Shown here: piece after piece, positions 29,312-42,000 of the stretch
Position numbering within the stretch: position 1 is the stretch's first letter
Layout: every line of letters starts with the position of its first letter
Source of the DNA: Pipra filicauda
Taxonomy: Eukaryota > Chordata > Aves > Passeriformes > Pipridae
DNA length: 64,000 bases
Direction: 5' to 3'
Assembly: GCF_003945595.2 (NCBI RefSeq)
Contig: NW_024104304.1
Coordinates: forward strand, 868,001 to 932,000
Position numbers and translations under genes: made by a program
Notes under the pieces: generated by a model
What the model was told of the DNA's origin: nothing
The model's input: only the letters and a program-made list of their open reading frames with translations
The model's database searches: none

Positions 29312-29742
29312 CTGGAAGGCAAGCAGAAAGACACACAGGCTTCACCAGCTCCCCCTCGCATTTCGCTCCGGCTAACGGGTTTACCCCGCCGCTCGCCCTT
29401 TGGCGCACACTTCGGGACGGGTCTGGCCCTCCCGGCGCAGCTAGCAGCTCCGCCCGGCATTTATATTTAATTCATCGGGAAGAAGTTCAGCATAAAGTTC
29501 TGCTGCACTTGAGAGACCGGGGAGGGCTGGGAGGTTTCCCATCCCCTCACCTCGCTCCCGCTAGCCGACGTTTCTTTAAGGGATGGGTGGAGACAAGGCT
29601 GCCGCAGTCCTGGGCTCGGCTTGAATTTTCTTTAAAGCCTTTGCCCGGCTAAACCGAGGCAGAGCGGCCCTTCGCTGGCAGAAACCGCGGGATGGGTCGG
29701 GAGCACCCCCCGCCGCCCTCGGGGACTGGCAGCATCTCTTAC

Positions 29743-29923
29743 CTCGGCTCCTTGAGCGACCTGAAAAGACGGATTTGATGGGATGCCTCCCTTTCTGGAG
29801 CCTGCGGTGCCAGCAGCAGAAGAATAAAATCGTGGCAATGGTCCCCAGCAGCAGCAGGAGCAAGAAGAGGGCGCACTGGATGCTGTAGGGTCTCAGCAGG
29901 ACCAGGAAAGCCGCGGCAATCAT
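29743..29923 (-). CDS. DST: DST coding exon 1, transmembrane leader
   Basis: Translation starts at the ATG at 29923-29921 (context GAGCCATGA, G at -3) and gives 60 codons plus one base before the donor CGAG|GTAAGA. The protein begins MIAAAFLVLLRPYSIQCAL. Residues about 17-37 form one hydrophobic segment (a run of Leu, then GTIATILFFCC), followed by the basic tail WHRRLQKGRHPIKSVFSGRS. This is the signature N-terminus of the dystonin/BPAG1 isoform whose leader is known to target the nuclear envelope and endoplasmic reticulum. The full protein, which links actin, intermediate filaments and microtubules, continues over hundreds of kilobases outside the window. The exon lies at the edge of a CpG island, as expected for a promoter-proximal first exon. 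Confidence 0.95.
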
Positions 29924-30138
29924 GGCTCAAGCACCCGGCTGCCCCTGTGCGTGCGCGGGTCTGCGGCGAGCGGCGGGGGGCCGGGCAGCGCCGGGCAGCC
30001 TCTCCCCCCGGCAGCGGGGCGGGCATCGCCGCCGGCACCGCGCTGCTGGAGCCGGCAGCCGGGCGGGAGGCGGCGGCGCGGGGGAGGAGGAGGAGGTGGA
30101 GGAGGAGAAGGAGGAGGAGCGGGATGAGATTCAGGCCG

Positions 30139-30148
30139 TGACTCAGCA
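30139..30148 (+). promoter_or_regulatory. TGACTCAGCA: AP-1 / Maf-NRF2 (MARE) type site
   Basis: The 10-mer is the reverse complement of the TGCTGAGTCA MARE/antioxidant-response core. It lies about 215 bp upstream of the DST start codon, inside the shared CpG island. Function is inferred from the match only. Confidence 0.45.
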
Positions 30149-30253
30149 GCCGCCGCCGCGGTGATGGTTGCGGTGGGGCTTCCCCTCGGCGCCCGCACGG
30201 CTGCCGGGAGCGGGGAGAGCGGCGGGCAGAGCCGGAGCGCCCGCGGGCACCGG

Positions 30254-30326
30254 CGGGCGGGGCGGGGCCGGGCCAGGCGCCGCATGGCAGCCGGGCGGGC
30301 ACGGCACGGCACGGCGGGGCGGGGCG
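30254..30326. promoter_or_regulatory. GC-box cluster (Sp1/KLF type)
   Basis: Two groups of overlapping GGGGCGGGG motifs (about 30254-30268 and 30313-30326) lie in the CpG island between DST exon 1 and the presumed BEND6 first exon. They are typical of TATA-less promoters. Confidence 0.55.
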
Positions 30327-30410
30327 GCGGGAGGAGGAGGAGGAGGAGGAAGGTGCCGCCGGTGCCGGGAGGGAGGAAGGATCGCCGAGCGGCGGGGACT
30401 CGGCCGGGAC

Positions 30411-30469
30411 GGCCGGTGACATCACCGCTGGAGCTGCGGCAGAGGGAGGCGGAAAATGGCTGGTGCGAG
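30411..30469 (+). other. BEND6: Candidate BEND6 5' untranslated exon end (donor GCGAG|GTACGG)
   Basis: BEND6 exon A starts at a 3' splice site (43503), so an upstream 5' UTR exon must exist. The likeliest place is the plus-strand side of the shared CpG island. A usable donor is GCGAG|GTACGG at 30469/30470, just after a TGACATCA CRE-like motif and an ATG in good context (AAAATGG, 30456). Other donors in the island (for example CAG|GTAGCA near 31000) are possible. The 5' end and exon limits are guesses. Confidence 0.3.
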
Positions 30470-33400
30470 GTACGGGGGGACCCCCGGGGGAAAGAGGGGC
30501 CTCGGCTGAGGGGCGCGGGGCGGCAGCGAGTGCCCGCCCAGGTCTGTGGGCGCTGGCGGGGGAAGGGGCTCTGTGGTGGACCCTGGACCCGAGGTGCCGA
30601 TCGCAGCGGGTTTCGTGGCAAAGCTGTAGTGGGGGAAGGGACTGGAAAGTATTAATGAGGTCCACCCTGACAAGGTGACCAGGGCCTTCGTGTGGTGCTG
30701 CCCCGTGTCCCTGATGTCGGGATTTAGCCGACAGCTGTGTAAGGGAGGCCCCGGGCAGCGCTCCGGGACGCGGCCCCGCAGAGGGCTGTCACCGGCGGTG
30801 CCCGCGCTGTCCTCGCCCCCCGCGCCGTGTGTGCTTTGCACACTCTCTCAGCCGTGTCCTACATGAAAGCCGCGGGGAAGTTGTCTGGCGCAGAGGCTGG
30901 ACAGAGCAGCACCTGCAGGGACCCTCTCATTGCAGGAAATTGCAACGCGCTGCAGCCCGTGCCCTTCGCGTACCGCCGGGCCGGAGCTAAGGCATCGCAG
31001 GTAGCATCGAAATCCTGTGCATGTGCATGTGCAGGTTGCTAATGCAGATGATAACAGGAGTTCACCTACGTTGCTACCTCTGTAGCTGTTACTGTGATAC
31101 TCCAGACTTTCAAAGACTCTCTCAACACTGTTAAACGTGCACAAAAAAAAATCATGTGCTGAAAATATATCCAGGTACCATTTTGCAATATGTCATTTGC
31201 CTGTGTCCCTTGTGAAAAAGGTTCATTCAAGGCAAAATCCTTGTGCTTTTCATGCATCTTTGATGTCACTACATAAATCTGAGGAACATTTCCAAAACTT
31301 TATAGAACTAATTAAAATCTCTGTGTAAATATTGAAATAACATTAAAATGTTACAGCTTTATATGACTGCCATGAAACTATATATGAAAAACATATGTGC
31401 AAATTTAAATTAAATTACAAAATATGCAACCTGGAAGGACAGAGAAACATATCTGTGGTAGCTTAAATAAGAACAGGAAAAATAATCTATAAATTAGCAA
31501 AACTAATTTATCACTGAGTTAATAACATTGTACCAGTGTACTGTACCCTTAAGGTTAAGGAAGTCCATTATCATTGAAAGAGCCTCATGATACCGAATTG
31601 GGGAGGGCAAGTAAAGAAAGAAAAAAAAAATTGGCTTTTAGGTCTGTAATATTTTAGTCCAGGAATTTTGTATCATTTCATGCTATACACTAACGTAGTG
31701 AGCCAAAATAGTCTGTCATATTACTTTGTAAAATGGAAAGTTGCTACATTGCAGCCATCGATTCAAAGCTTTCCATCACTGCCTAGGAACTGCCAAGTGC
31801 TGTAAGGTTGTGTTGCATCACATGGTGCGATATTGAAATCTTTCCTAATACCGCAGTACACTGCAGTAGAATGGTTTTAATGCAGATTACCTGGAGATTG
31901 TTCAAACAGTTCATGTTACCTCACTGAAACATGAAGCAAATCTGTGTGATCCTGCTGGCATGGCACTGCCCTGCTGCAGTGCCCTGCTGCAGGATATTGC
32001 AGGAGGAAACTTTTTGACCTTCAGTGTCTGCACTGTTTTAGTGTTTCAGAACGGGATGATGGAGCAAATGTAGCATGGCAGTGGCTGCATGTTAAATTGC
32101 AGATAACTGAGAGGGAATGGTTCTTTTCACATTGTTCTCATGAAACAGTGCATCATCTGACAGATGAATCTCTAGTGTTAGCTCCTTAGTTTAAGTTTTA
32201 TAGCTTTTCCCTTCTAAGACTTAGAGCTCACTGGTATCTTGAGGATACTGTTTTTCCAAAAGGATATAATAAATTTCATGACAACTGCTTAATTTATTTT
32301 TTCAAATGCAAAAGAGAGTACAGTTTAGTACAAGAAATGCTGACATGCATGATTTTTCAGAGAGCTGCTGCTACAGGCTTCTGAGTCAACTGTCTCATAC
32401 CAAACTGCTGCTATGGCTTTCTTTATATTCATTACTGCTCTGTGTGTGTTAAATACTGCAGGGTTTGGTAGCATGGTTAAAATGTTACTTCCATGGTGAA
32501 TAAAGTTTAAGTTCCTGAAGTTATTTCACATTAAAAATAAGCAAACTATATGTGAGTAGAATTTTTTACCCCAGATAGTAATAAAGAGAAATTAAAAGAA
32601 GTTTTTTATGTATAGCACTTTTAATTTAAGCTTCTTTATGGAATGTTTTTCCTAAACTTTTCCTGAATCTTAAGGCGGACAAACAGAGAAGAGAAAAGAA
32701 ATGAAGAGAGAAGGTTAAAACAAAACCTCTCAGCTGAGATTTGACCTCAGAAGGAGGATCCTGGAGGTGAAGCTATTGCAGAGAAGAGGAAGTAAAAGAA
32801 GGTAACAAAGTCTTGAGACTAACTGTGATAACAGTGTGTGGAATGGCAGGGGAAGTCAGAAGTTGTTGAGAACTGGAATTGTTTTATAATCTAAGAAGGC
32901 AGTTATTGATCCTGCAATAAGTAAAGAGTCCTGCTACCGTTTCAGAGTACACATAATGTAGCTGCACTTTTGCAGAGATGTTAGCAGGTGGGACTTAGTG
33001 TCCTGCAGATGCTTGTTTTGATGGGGATCACAGGCAAACAGAGCATTGACAAAGTCACTGGCATAGCTGACGTTTTTGGCAGGAGTCTGGGAAGCAGCCT
33101 TTTACTTGAGCAATGCTGAGGGAGGAGGTGGTGATAAGTATTTAGCAGAGGGATGAAAAAGGAAAGTTCTGCTTCAGAGAATCCACAGAAAAGAGGTGAC
33201 CAACAAACACTTGCAAGTGGAAAGGATCAGGAGGATGCTTCTGTGGTTGCAGTTGCTCTTGGATGGAGTTTACCTATTTTCCCAAGTTGTGTAAGGAAGG
33301 GAAACAACATGAAAATTATGTCATATTTCTGCAGTTCAATGTAAGAGTTGAGCAGGGAATGTGCTGTAGCAGCAATAGCCCTCCTGCAGGGAGACAAGGC

Positions 33401-36400
33401 AGTGTTGACCTCAAATATTCTTTCAGCCAGTCTTTCATGATAACCTGTTCTGACTTAGCAGTCTTGCCCGGCAAGGCTGAAGGCAGAGATATGTTCTTCC
33501 CTTACCCTTGCCCTGCGTGCAGACTTGCAGTACAGTCTCTGGGCCAGTGCATATTCCTTGATAATTTAGGTGAGAAACCATGTCTGCAGAGATCTGCTGA
33601 CCTCCCTCAATGTGAGCTGCGGGATTCAAGGGCACTCCGCAACTCTGCGAAGGCACCTCTCTGCTCCTACAAACCTCAGTCTCAGACCTCATTTTGTAAC
33701 TGTAAGACTCCCTGTATCAGTGAGCTGAAGGAAAAAGGTCACATGATGGATCTGGTGATGTGGACATAAGAATAGGAGATGATACATGAGATGATTTCAG
33801 AAGAGTTGCTGTTCACTGGTTTGTAGTTATGCTTTAAGGACTGTGTTTGTAGTATTTAATTATAATTAAGTAAAATATTCTGCTTAAATGACTACTTACC
33901 TGGCTACAAGGGTTCTCTAATCATCTAATACTTCTTAACAAAATATTTGGTTTTTTTCTAATCAAATGGGAACCAAAGAAAATATAGTAAAAACTAAAGA
34001 AGCAAGCAAAGTAAATATAGAAAACATAATAGTGTCTGAGTATTACCAACTTCATTCAATAAAATATTTGACTATCCCACTTGATATTCTACTCACGGAT
34101 TACATGCTGCCCCCAGTGTGCTTCCTAGCAGCTTAAACATACCGGATGAGAAGATGTTGTGAAAGGTTCTGGTAGATGATTAAAGTTTATAAAATATTTT
34201 CTTCAGCTGAAAGAATAACATTTTCCAGCTTGATACAGACATTCCATTTCAAAAAAATCTGTTATGTGAAATGGTATGTTCTAAATTCGGCAAGGTTATT
34301 GCAAATCTTTGTTCTGCAAAACTTGTTAAATCGTTTGCTCCATACAGTCCTTTGCATGTTTGGAGGGCACACTAGCATTACTTAATTCTCACAATACCCT
34401 TGAAGTTAGGCAAATGTGTATTATTATTTCAGATCCTTTAAAAGGAGAAGGTGAACTAGAATGGTTGTGTGATTTACCCAAGACCAAAATGTGATTCCAG
34501 TGCTACAGACTAGACCTCTCCATGACTGGAACATTTTGCCATCTGCAGGTGTCTTAGGTGACCATGTAAAACCAATTTCTTGCCAGCTTTATATACGTAG
34601 AGGTAGTTGTCCTCATTTTGTGAGTTCATCAACTCACACAACTTGCATATTTTAATTCCCTCTGTTTATTAGACTGAATGTAAATCAAATGGAGAATGAC
34701 CCATGCAGTTGTACACTCATGGCTTAGAGTGTTGCTAGAAAAATGCTGGCAGGAATTCTGTGGGCATAAATTGACTTTGCAGACAGAGAGGCTGATCTTG
34801 AGCCTAGATGGAAATATACTGCTGAAGCTCCTATGGCGCTTTTTTTTTATTATTATTACAGCAGCAGTGTGCCCCTTTGTCCTTGGGTAAAATTTGCTCT
34901 GTATTCATTTTTGGCAGTGTTGAATGTAGCAGTTGTCAATCTGAATGTGGCCTTACATCCCAGAGGGAATTGAACTTCATTAGTGTTTTTGTGTATATAA
35001 TTAGAAGTTGTTTAAGGATCGCTTCAGACTGATATACAACACTGGTCATTCCACTCATATTACTTTATAAAGTTAGGTTGAACTACATACAGTAAAAAGA
35101 CATTTGATTTTATAGGAAGGGAAAAATTACCTCTAATAAGTTTTGAGGTTTTTGTCTTTGCAGGGAAGATGCCTCACTGTCAATTCTCCTAAGTGCATGC
35201 AGAATTACTCTCAGTTGAAGTAATATTCCCTGAAGAAAAAGGACAACATATATGTTTGTTTTTCTAGCTCATGACCTTTAATAGTAATGCAGATTTTTTT
35301 TCCCCTCCTACCTACCAAAATGCTGCAAAACCAGAGCAATTGAGGAAGAGCTTTGGAGTAAAAGAGCGGGCACTTTGAGTATTAACTAGGCATGACTTCT
35401 TGTCTATCATCACTCACCCATGATAGCCAATAAAGACATATAAGTAGAGATGATAAGATGCTGCTAGGTTATTAAATACTGATCAAAAATCAAGCCTGGA
35501 ATTTTCTAGCTGTTATTTCACTTCTATGGTTTTCAAGGGAGAATGCCACAAATAGTGGTACTTCGGGGCAGCATGAAATATATAGCTTCTGCCATCTTAT
35601 AAAAAGAGTAAGATACATCCTCTTATAAACTCTCATATCAGGTTATCAGTGGGTTTGTTTCAACAAATCCAATTTGAAAGTACATTAGTTGCATATGGAA
35701 AGTATGCCTAATATTTTTTCAGCCTTTTAGGAAAAGGTTATTTGACTCCTTGGGCTCCTATACAGAGCAAGCGCAGTTTTGCACGTCAGCACAGATTTGC
35801 TTGTGGTGGAACTCGCCTTCCCATAAACATCTTTAGACAAAATAAGTGAGTGCATCACTGGTCTTTATCGTTTGGAAGTGTTGTGTTGGAATACCCAAGC
35901 CAGGTTATAATGAGTACAGCCAAGTGTTTGACTTTACAAAGCCATGCTGACTTGTTTCTCCTTCCAGGCTACTTACTGCTTCTAAGTGTTTAGATAAATT
36001 AATCTGCATGGAAGGAGCTTTCATCTGATTATTCAAACTCTTGTACCTTAGGTATCTCATCCAATTCAATAAATAAAGTGATTTTTTTATTGGTCTGTAT
36101 ATTAATACATTTCGTTGTGCATGGCATTTGTGAACAAAAAAATTGAAGCGAGTATTAGCTTTCCATCTGTCAGCTGTGAAATAGCTATTTAATAAAGATA
36201 CTAACCTGTGATATAGAATTAAGATAACTTCCTGCATCTTGTTATTTGGCATCTTGTTACCTTTATGTGAATCTTTCACTAAGTGTGGGATTAAAATACA
36301 GATAAATAAATGTGTGTGGTTTATAGGCATGTGAGGTATCTAGGCTCCTATTTAAGCTCAATTTCATCATCAGGGCCCAGAGAACAATTTGTTTCCCTGA

Positions 36401-37132
36401 ATTTATGTGTTTGGTGCTATTTGAGATGCGTGCAGTTAGTAACCACCCTCACAAGCCTGGAGGAGGGTCTAAGCCCTCTGTGAAGTCTGCGCCTATCAGA
36501 AGAGACAGCTGGAGGCCAGGCATAATAATTTATAGTATCTAAGACTGCACCATGCATTTATTTTTAGGCAACTGAATTGAATCCTACAGCATTTGAAATA
36601 TGCTGAATTGCTCTCCAGGGAGCTTTAATTGTGTTCAATAGAGACTTGACCTTTACAACTGTTGGAGTTGCTGAAGGCTGAGACATCTCCAAAAGGGTGA
36701 CCGCTGTGATGGAATACCCTGGGGAAATTTGCACTTCTGGAGTGGCAGGTGAAGGCCAAGCAGAATGACACTGATGCTAGACGCATGTTTAGGAAGCCAA
36801 GTTGATCCCCTAGATCTCCAGTGATTATAGTGATAACTTAGATACCTGGTGCAAATGTAAGCATCTCAGTCTAGAACTGAATCCTGTACTGAGAGCCCAA
36901 TAATGATGCTAGGTTGCTATCTTGAAATTTATTAAAATGAGTGCCATTTTTCACTGTTAGTTGAATAAATTATTCATTAGAACAGAAGTTTAGGACTTCC
37001 AGATATACTAAATATACCTGCTTGAAATTCATTACTCATCCTTTCCTAATGGTTTGATGCAAAAATCAGAGCTTTACCAATAAACTTCTTCAGGCTTTCA
37101 ACTTAAGCCACAGTACTACAAAAGGCTTTGGC

Positions 37133-37155
37133 ATTTTATTTTATTTTATTTTATA
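37133..37155. repeat. (TTTTA)n microsatellite
   Basis: About four tandem TTTTA units in the presumed BEND6 intron 1. Confidence 0.9.
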
Positions 37156-38549
37156 GAACTTCTAGGTTGCTAAAACTCACAGCATGGAGGGCACTACTGT
37201 GAAAAATAATAACGTCCTCATGAATTCCTTGGGTCACTCAATGCATTTTGGAATGTGGTACAAGATTTGTGCCAAATTCTCTGTATAATCCTGTGAGTTG
37301 TGAATGCTGCTGAGGCTTTGAAGTCAAGGAGATGATCTGCATAAATAAGGTCAGAGATGTTGCTTTACCATACTTTTACTTTTCAGAAAAGTATCTCGGA
37401 TTATTTCATAGCTAGTCGAACCAGGATAGTCATCTACAGTCAGGAAGTGACCTGTTGGATATCAGGAATAAATCATAGTTTTATCCTTCCACTGAAAGAC
37501 AAGTGGGATCATTTCTGTGCACTTTTAGTTTTGATAGATGCTCCTCCAGATTCCCAGCTGAATTTGGAACACAGTGATACTGATGATTCTGGAAAATCTG
37601 TATTTCTCAGCTGAGAGCAGCAGATTTGTGCTTTTGAATCATATTTTCCCATAAAAAGACTAAAATATTGCACTGTAAATCTCTTGAGCAGTTGCTTTTG
37701 CATTCTTCTGACAGTGCCTAATTCCACTGAATTAATTAGTAAATCTTACACTGATTTCATAGGAATAAGATTAGAACCTACAACAGGGCATATAACATAT
37801 TTAAATATGATCATATTTTCCATCATACACTTGAGAATTTTGAGACTTCAGTGAAGCCCGAGTTTTACATTGACATTGTATTTAATGTCCTGACAAGTTC
37901 ACTGTAAAATGCCACAATCTAAGTAACACAAATCAAATCTGTGATTACCACTTATCATGCTGAATTGGAAATAAATAGTTTTGTATGAGGTAGATTAATT
38001 TCAAGATCAGTAAATGGGTTTTCGGTGTTTGTTTGTGGGGTTTTTTTGCCAAGGAAAAATGAGATTATTGAAGACTGAATTTAGAGAGTAGATAATATAA
38101 AATCTTAGTACATAATAAAGTACTAACTTTACTGAGGCTGTAGAAATTTGGCAGAAAATAAACTCCCTTGCATTACAATTGTTCCTCAGAAATCGGAAGA
38201 ACTGGGTGCAACAGGGCTTAATTTCTGATTAGAACCAATTCAGCACTATCAGCCTGGTCATGTTCAATATAAATTTCCATGATCATAGATTTGCACATAC
38301 TGCAATTTATTGATTTGATACTATAAATCTGGCTGAGTTCAGTAAGAACTTTCACAATCCAGATTCACCAATGGTATGGTTTATTGAAGCATTAGGAAGG
38401 CAGGTTCAGGATTGCCAGTGATAAATGTACTAACCACAGAATGTTAATGTATGTTGCTACAGAAGATATAGTAACAGAGATCTATTAGTGATATAGCTAT
38501 ATAGATATAGATATAAATAAAAAAATATTCACAGGTCTGCTGCAACGCT

Positions 38550-39020
38550 AGCTGGAGGCACAAAGCTCACCTAGAGGCATCCCTCCAGGGAAGGAGGAGA
38601 GACACAATCCATCAACCAATCCCAAGCAAGCAGAGGTGTTTCCCCCTCTCTCTCTTTTTCTTTTTTTGCCCCCAGACCCCTCTTCTTTTATGTTGTAGAT
38701 GGGGTTTTGATGGTTATCATACACATACGGTTCTCCTCCATCCACTAAGGTGGCAGTAAAGGCTGTCTGATCTTCGCCAGAGAGTCTTTGAGTACGTCCT
38801 TATCTCCTTAAAGGACCATGTTTATAACAAGACTGGTTATGCTCAGTGGAGAGAAGGCTAAAGGCTGGTGCAGAGATGTGGGTGCTCTCCTGTGCTTCAC
38901 TGAGACAACACTGGGTGTGAGACCTCCACCCCAGGCATCATTCAGTCCTTATGTCTTGCTAGAGCCAGGTGCAGACTAAGCAGGGGCACATCTCGTGTTT
39001 TCCTCAAACCAGCCTCATCA
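38550..39020 (-). mobile_element. Possible LTR-like or other interspersed element (unidentified)
   Basis: This block is GC-richer than its flanks. Its minus-strand reading has a promoter-like TTATAAACATGG, a GGGGGCAAAAAAAGAAAAAG purine run, TTGGGATTGGTTGATGG and a CCTCCTTCCCTGGAGGG palindrome, which is LTR-like in style. I cannot place it in a named family, and its ends are approximate. Confidence 0.25.
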
Positions 39021-42000
39021 GTTCTTACTGACTTAAAGCAACTCTGCAGCAAGTCAGACAATTATATATCTGTGTTACATGGCTGTGGTACGGTTCCTTG
39101 ACTTGCTGAAACCAGTGGCAAAGCCCTGTTTTAAGCCATCAGAATCAGACCCATCGAGTGGGTATACAATCTCATGTTGTGAACATGTAATATTTTGCTC
39201 TGTGTTTACTGAAAGGAAAGAGAAATAATGATCTCAGCATGCCATCTGCCAGCTCTCTGGCTGAATGGAACAGAGTATGTCAGTCAAAGGGTGAGATATG
39301 TCTTTAAACGACCTTTGTGGATTTTAGTGGGGTTTTGTTGTTGTTGTTGTTCTGGCTTTTTGGGTTGCTTAATAAAAATATTATGTATGCAAATTTATAG
39401 CATTTGTGCAGGATGTGAGGTATTAACATATTTGTAAAAATTAAGAGTCCAATTAATGTTTCCTCTTCAAAACTTTAAAATTAGATGGCTCCTTCCTTTT
39501 TTTTTTTCCTTCTACAAATGACCTAGAACAGTGAAAAATCATAGATTTACATTTCAGTACTTCTCAAATAAGTAACTAGTGTTTTCAAATAGAGAATATA
39601 GCAGAATTGAGTAACTTGCAAAACAGAAGTGACTTTCAAAGGTCATATAATTTTCTCTGTGGTTTGTAGCTGCACATGGGGTAATGCTCATGAATGATTT
39701 TGTATCCTCCAAATAAAGCACTGAACAAAGCATTCAGTGTCAGAAATCTTACTTGATGACTTGCAGAACTGTGTTATAGAGATTTAAAACAGAGAACCAG
39801 ATACGGATTTTGTATGCCATCCTTTTGGCTCCCTACAGCAGAAGGTCTACTGGAATTTATACTACTATCCAAAACCTATTCAAAAATAGAAAAAGCTAAT
39901 ATAGTATAGGTTGGACCAGCCCAGCTTTGTAAGGAGACATACCTAACCCCATAGTCACTGAATAGTCAGTGGAGAGAAAGAGGCTCTCCCAGACAGTAAG
40001 TCATCTGCTGTCTTTTAGACACGTCTTAGGGTGAGATGAATCACCTCCCTTTCTGCTTTGACTGAGCCAAATGTGGTTAGACAACCTCTCACTTTTAAGG
40101 CAGTAGAAATCTGGTAAGGTTAATGCCAGTCCCCAAGATTTATTTTTTTTTTTGTGATGTTAATATAGTATATTTTGCCTTTGATCTGTTTTGGCAAATA
40201 AAACCCTTCAGAGGAGAGATGCATTTCCAGCAGTCCTGACTCACCCAAGGTTCATATGGACTCCAGTGGGAGAACAGGGTGAGAAAACACTGCAGGACTT
40301 CTGGAAAGTGAAGTGTTTTCCTTTCCCTTATTAGTGACATTTTGTTCTACCTTTCCATTCCCTTTAATCACTGGCTAGAGATGATGCCAGCAGACAGTTA
40401 GGTGTTATCCCCAGAGCCCATGGACTGTCACAATAAATTCTGTGAAAAGACATAGTTTGATTAATGTCTGTTGCAGGAGCTGAAGCCATCGCTCTGTAAC
40501 AGAAAAATACTAACAATCAACTACTGCACTCTGTTCCTCTTATTTGGCAATGTAATAATTTCATCATTTTACCCATAACACAAGTAGTTGGGCTGGTGCC
40601 CAGAAGAGCTGCAGCAGAGGAAAGGGTACCTGGCCAGTCACTGTTGCTGCCCCACAACTGCTTTCCTGCCTTGGTCCCTTAATAAACAGCAGGAACAACA
40701 GGATTGAGCACAAGCTTCACAAAGTTGACAGGAGGCTTTCAGACTCCTACTGGGAGCTCAAGGAGTGGATTGATGCCATCCCTCCTCCATGACTATTTGT
40801 GAAATCCATTCCTTATTTCTCTCAGCATACTGTGTAACTTACATTTTAGCATGGCAGCTGTTAAGGTCCTTAGTGAAATCAGTTTAGTTGTTTACTACTA
40901 CACCCTCCCACCACAGGCAAGAATCTTGGCAGCTCAGAAGAGCTTTATAGATGATGTAGACAAATTGCTGAGCTCCAAGTCCTGCCATGACCATAGTAAA
41001 AATTGTCCTTAGCTTGGAGTGGCAGGATGGATTTTCATGGATCCAGGTGTTTGCCTGGTGTAAAGACTGTGCAGGAAATTTTGTCGTCTATGTGCTTCAC
41101 AGCGTCTACCAGGCTGCTGTCATGGGCTTTGAGCATTCAGAAGTCCACATGTCCATTGACTCCATTAGGCTGTTTAACAATGTACACAAGTCTGATACCT
41201 TCCAAAAGCTGTTGGACTTGCTACTGAGGTGCACGGTGTTGGCACAGTGTGTACGTCAATAGCCCCAGTGCCTTGGGGAATCAGCACATGCCCTCCGTGC
41301 TGTGAACAGCCTGTGTATTCAGTGCATCTGGGCTGACTTGCTAACCCCGTACAAGTTTAGAACAGAAGAACGTCCCATGGCTCAAAGAATATTTGTCTCG
41401 ATACAAAACGAGAGACAACAGACAGACTGTTAGAGGACTGCAGGGAAACATTAAAAAAATATAGAAGTCGGTCAATCAGTTGTTAGTCTTAGCACACTGG
41501 CAGCTCCGGCTTTGCTGCAATTCTGTTGCTTTTATGTGGGCTTTTAGGAGAGTGATGAAGTAACTCGCAACTGCCAAAGCCAAGGAGGGAAAGCTCAAAG
41601 TGCTTTATTTGAGAATTGAAGAACTAGGGAATGGGGATTGCTGTGCTGGGTTGATCAGAGGCAGAAAGTGACACCTCTGAGCCAGATGAGAAATGTTAAG
41701 CTGACTGAGGTATACACACAAAAGCATTTTGAAAAAGAAGGAAGAATACTGATGCCCAGTGTGATTACGTACACCAGGTGGTTTAAATCCGATATTTTGT
41801 TGTTAAAACATGCAGTTTCATTTCGGACCTCGCCTGTCCCTAGTGAGATCAGTGCTGAAACTTTTTGTTCCATTGGGTTTTGTTTTGTCTATATGTTTAT
41901 TCATTTGAATGATCCCTGTCTGTGGTATGAGGATCCACAGGGCATGGATCAGTAGTAGAATGAGGCCTCCAGTGATTCATGCTAGGCAGAGATATTCAGG

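Larger units (their letters stand above)
29320..30850. promoter_or_regulatory. CpG island, probable bidirectional DST/BEND6 promoter
   Basis: GC content and CpG frequency rise abruptly here compared with the AT-rich flanks. The island covers DST exon 1 and extends to about 30850. It contains GC boxes (30254-30268 and 30313-30326, GGGGCGGGG-like), GAG/GGA repeats (30083-30121 and 30331-30355) and a TGACTCAGCA site at 30139. No TATA box was seen. DST runs leftward from it. BEND6 is the next gene on the plus strand, and in mammals as I recall the two genes are head to head a few hundred bases apart, so one island probably serves both. Long ORFs through the island on both strands are effects of base composition. 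Confidence 0.8.

Noticed and set aside
29739..30665. 308-codon minus-strand ORF across the CpG island
   Set aside because: It is in a different frame from DST exon 1 over most of its length, is mostly Pro/Ala/Arg/Ser from GC-rich repeats, and ends by running through the DST donor; base composition explains it.
33263..33769. 168-codon plus-strand ORF
   Set aside because: No domain or familiar motif, no splice or promoter signal, inside the presumed BEND6 intron 1; judged chance. A conserved-exon search could overturn this.
35905..36330. 141-codon minus-strand ORF
   Set aside because: AT-rich intron, no recognisable motif or splice support.
40987..41262. 91-codon plus-strand ORF with an overlapping 74-codon ORF
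   Set aside because: Two overlapping frames both open is typical of chance, and neither resembles a known protein.
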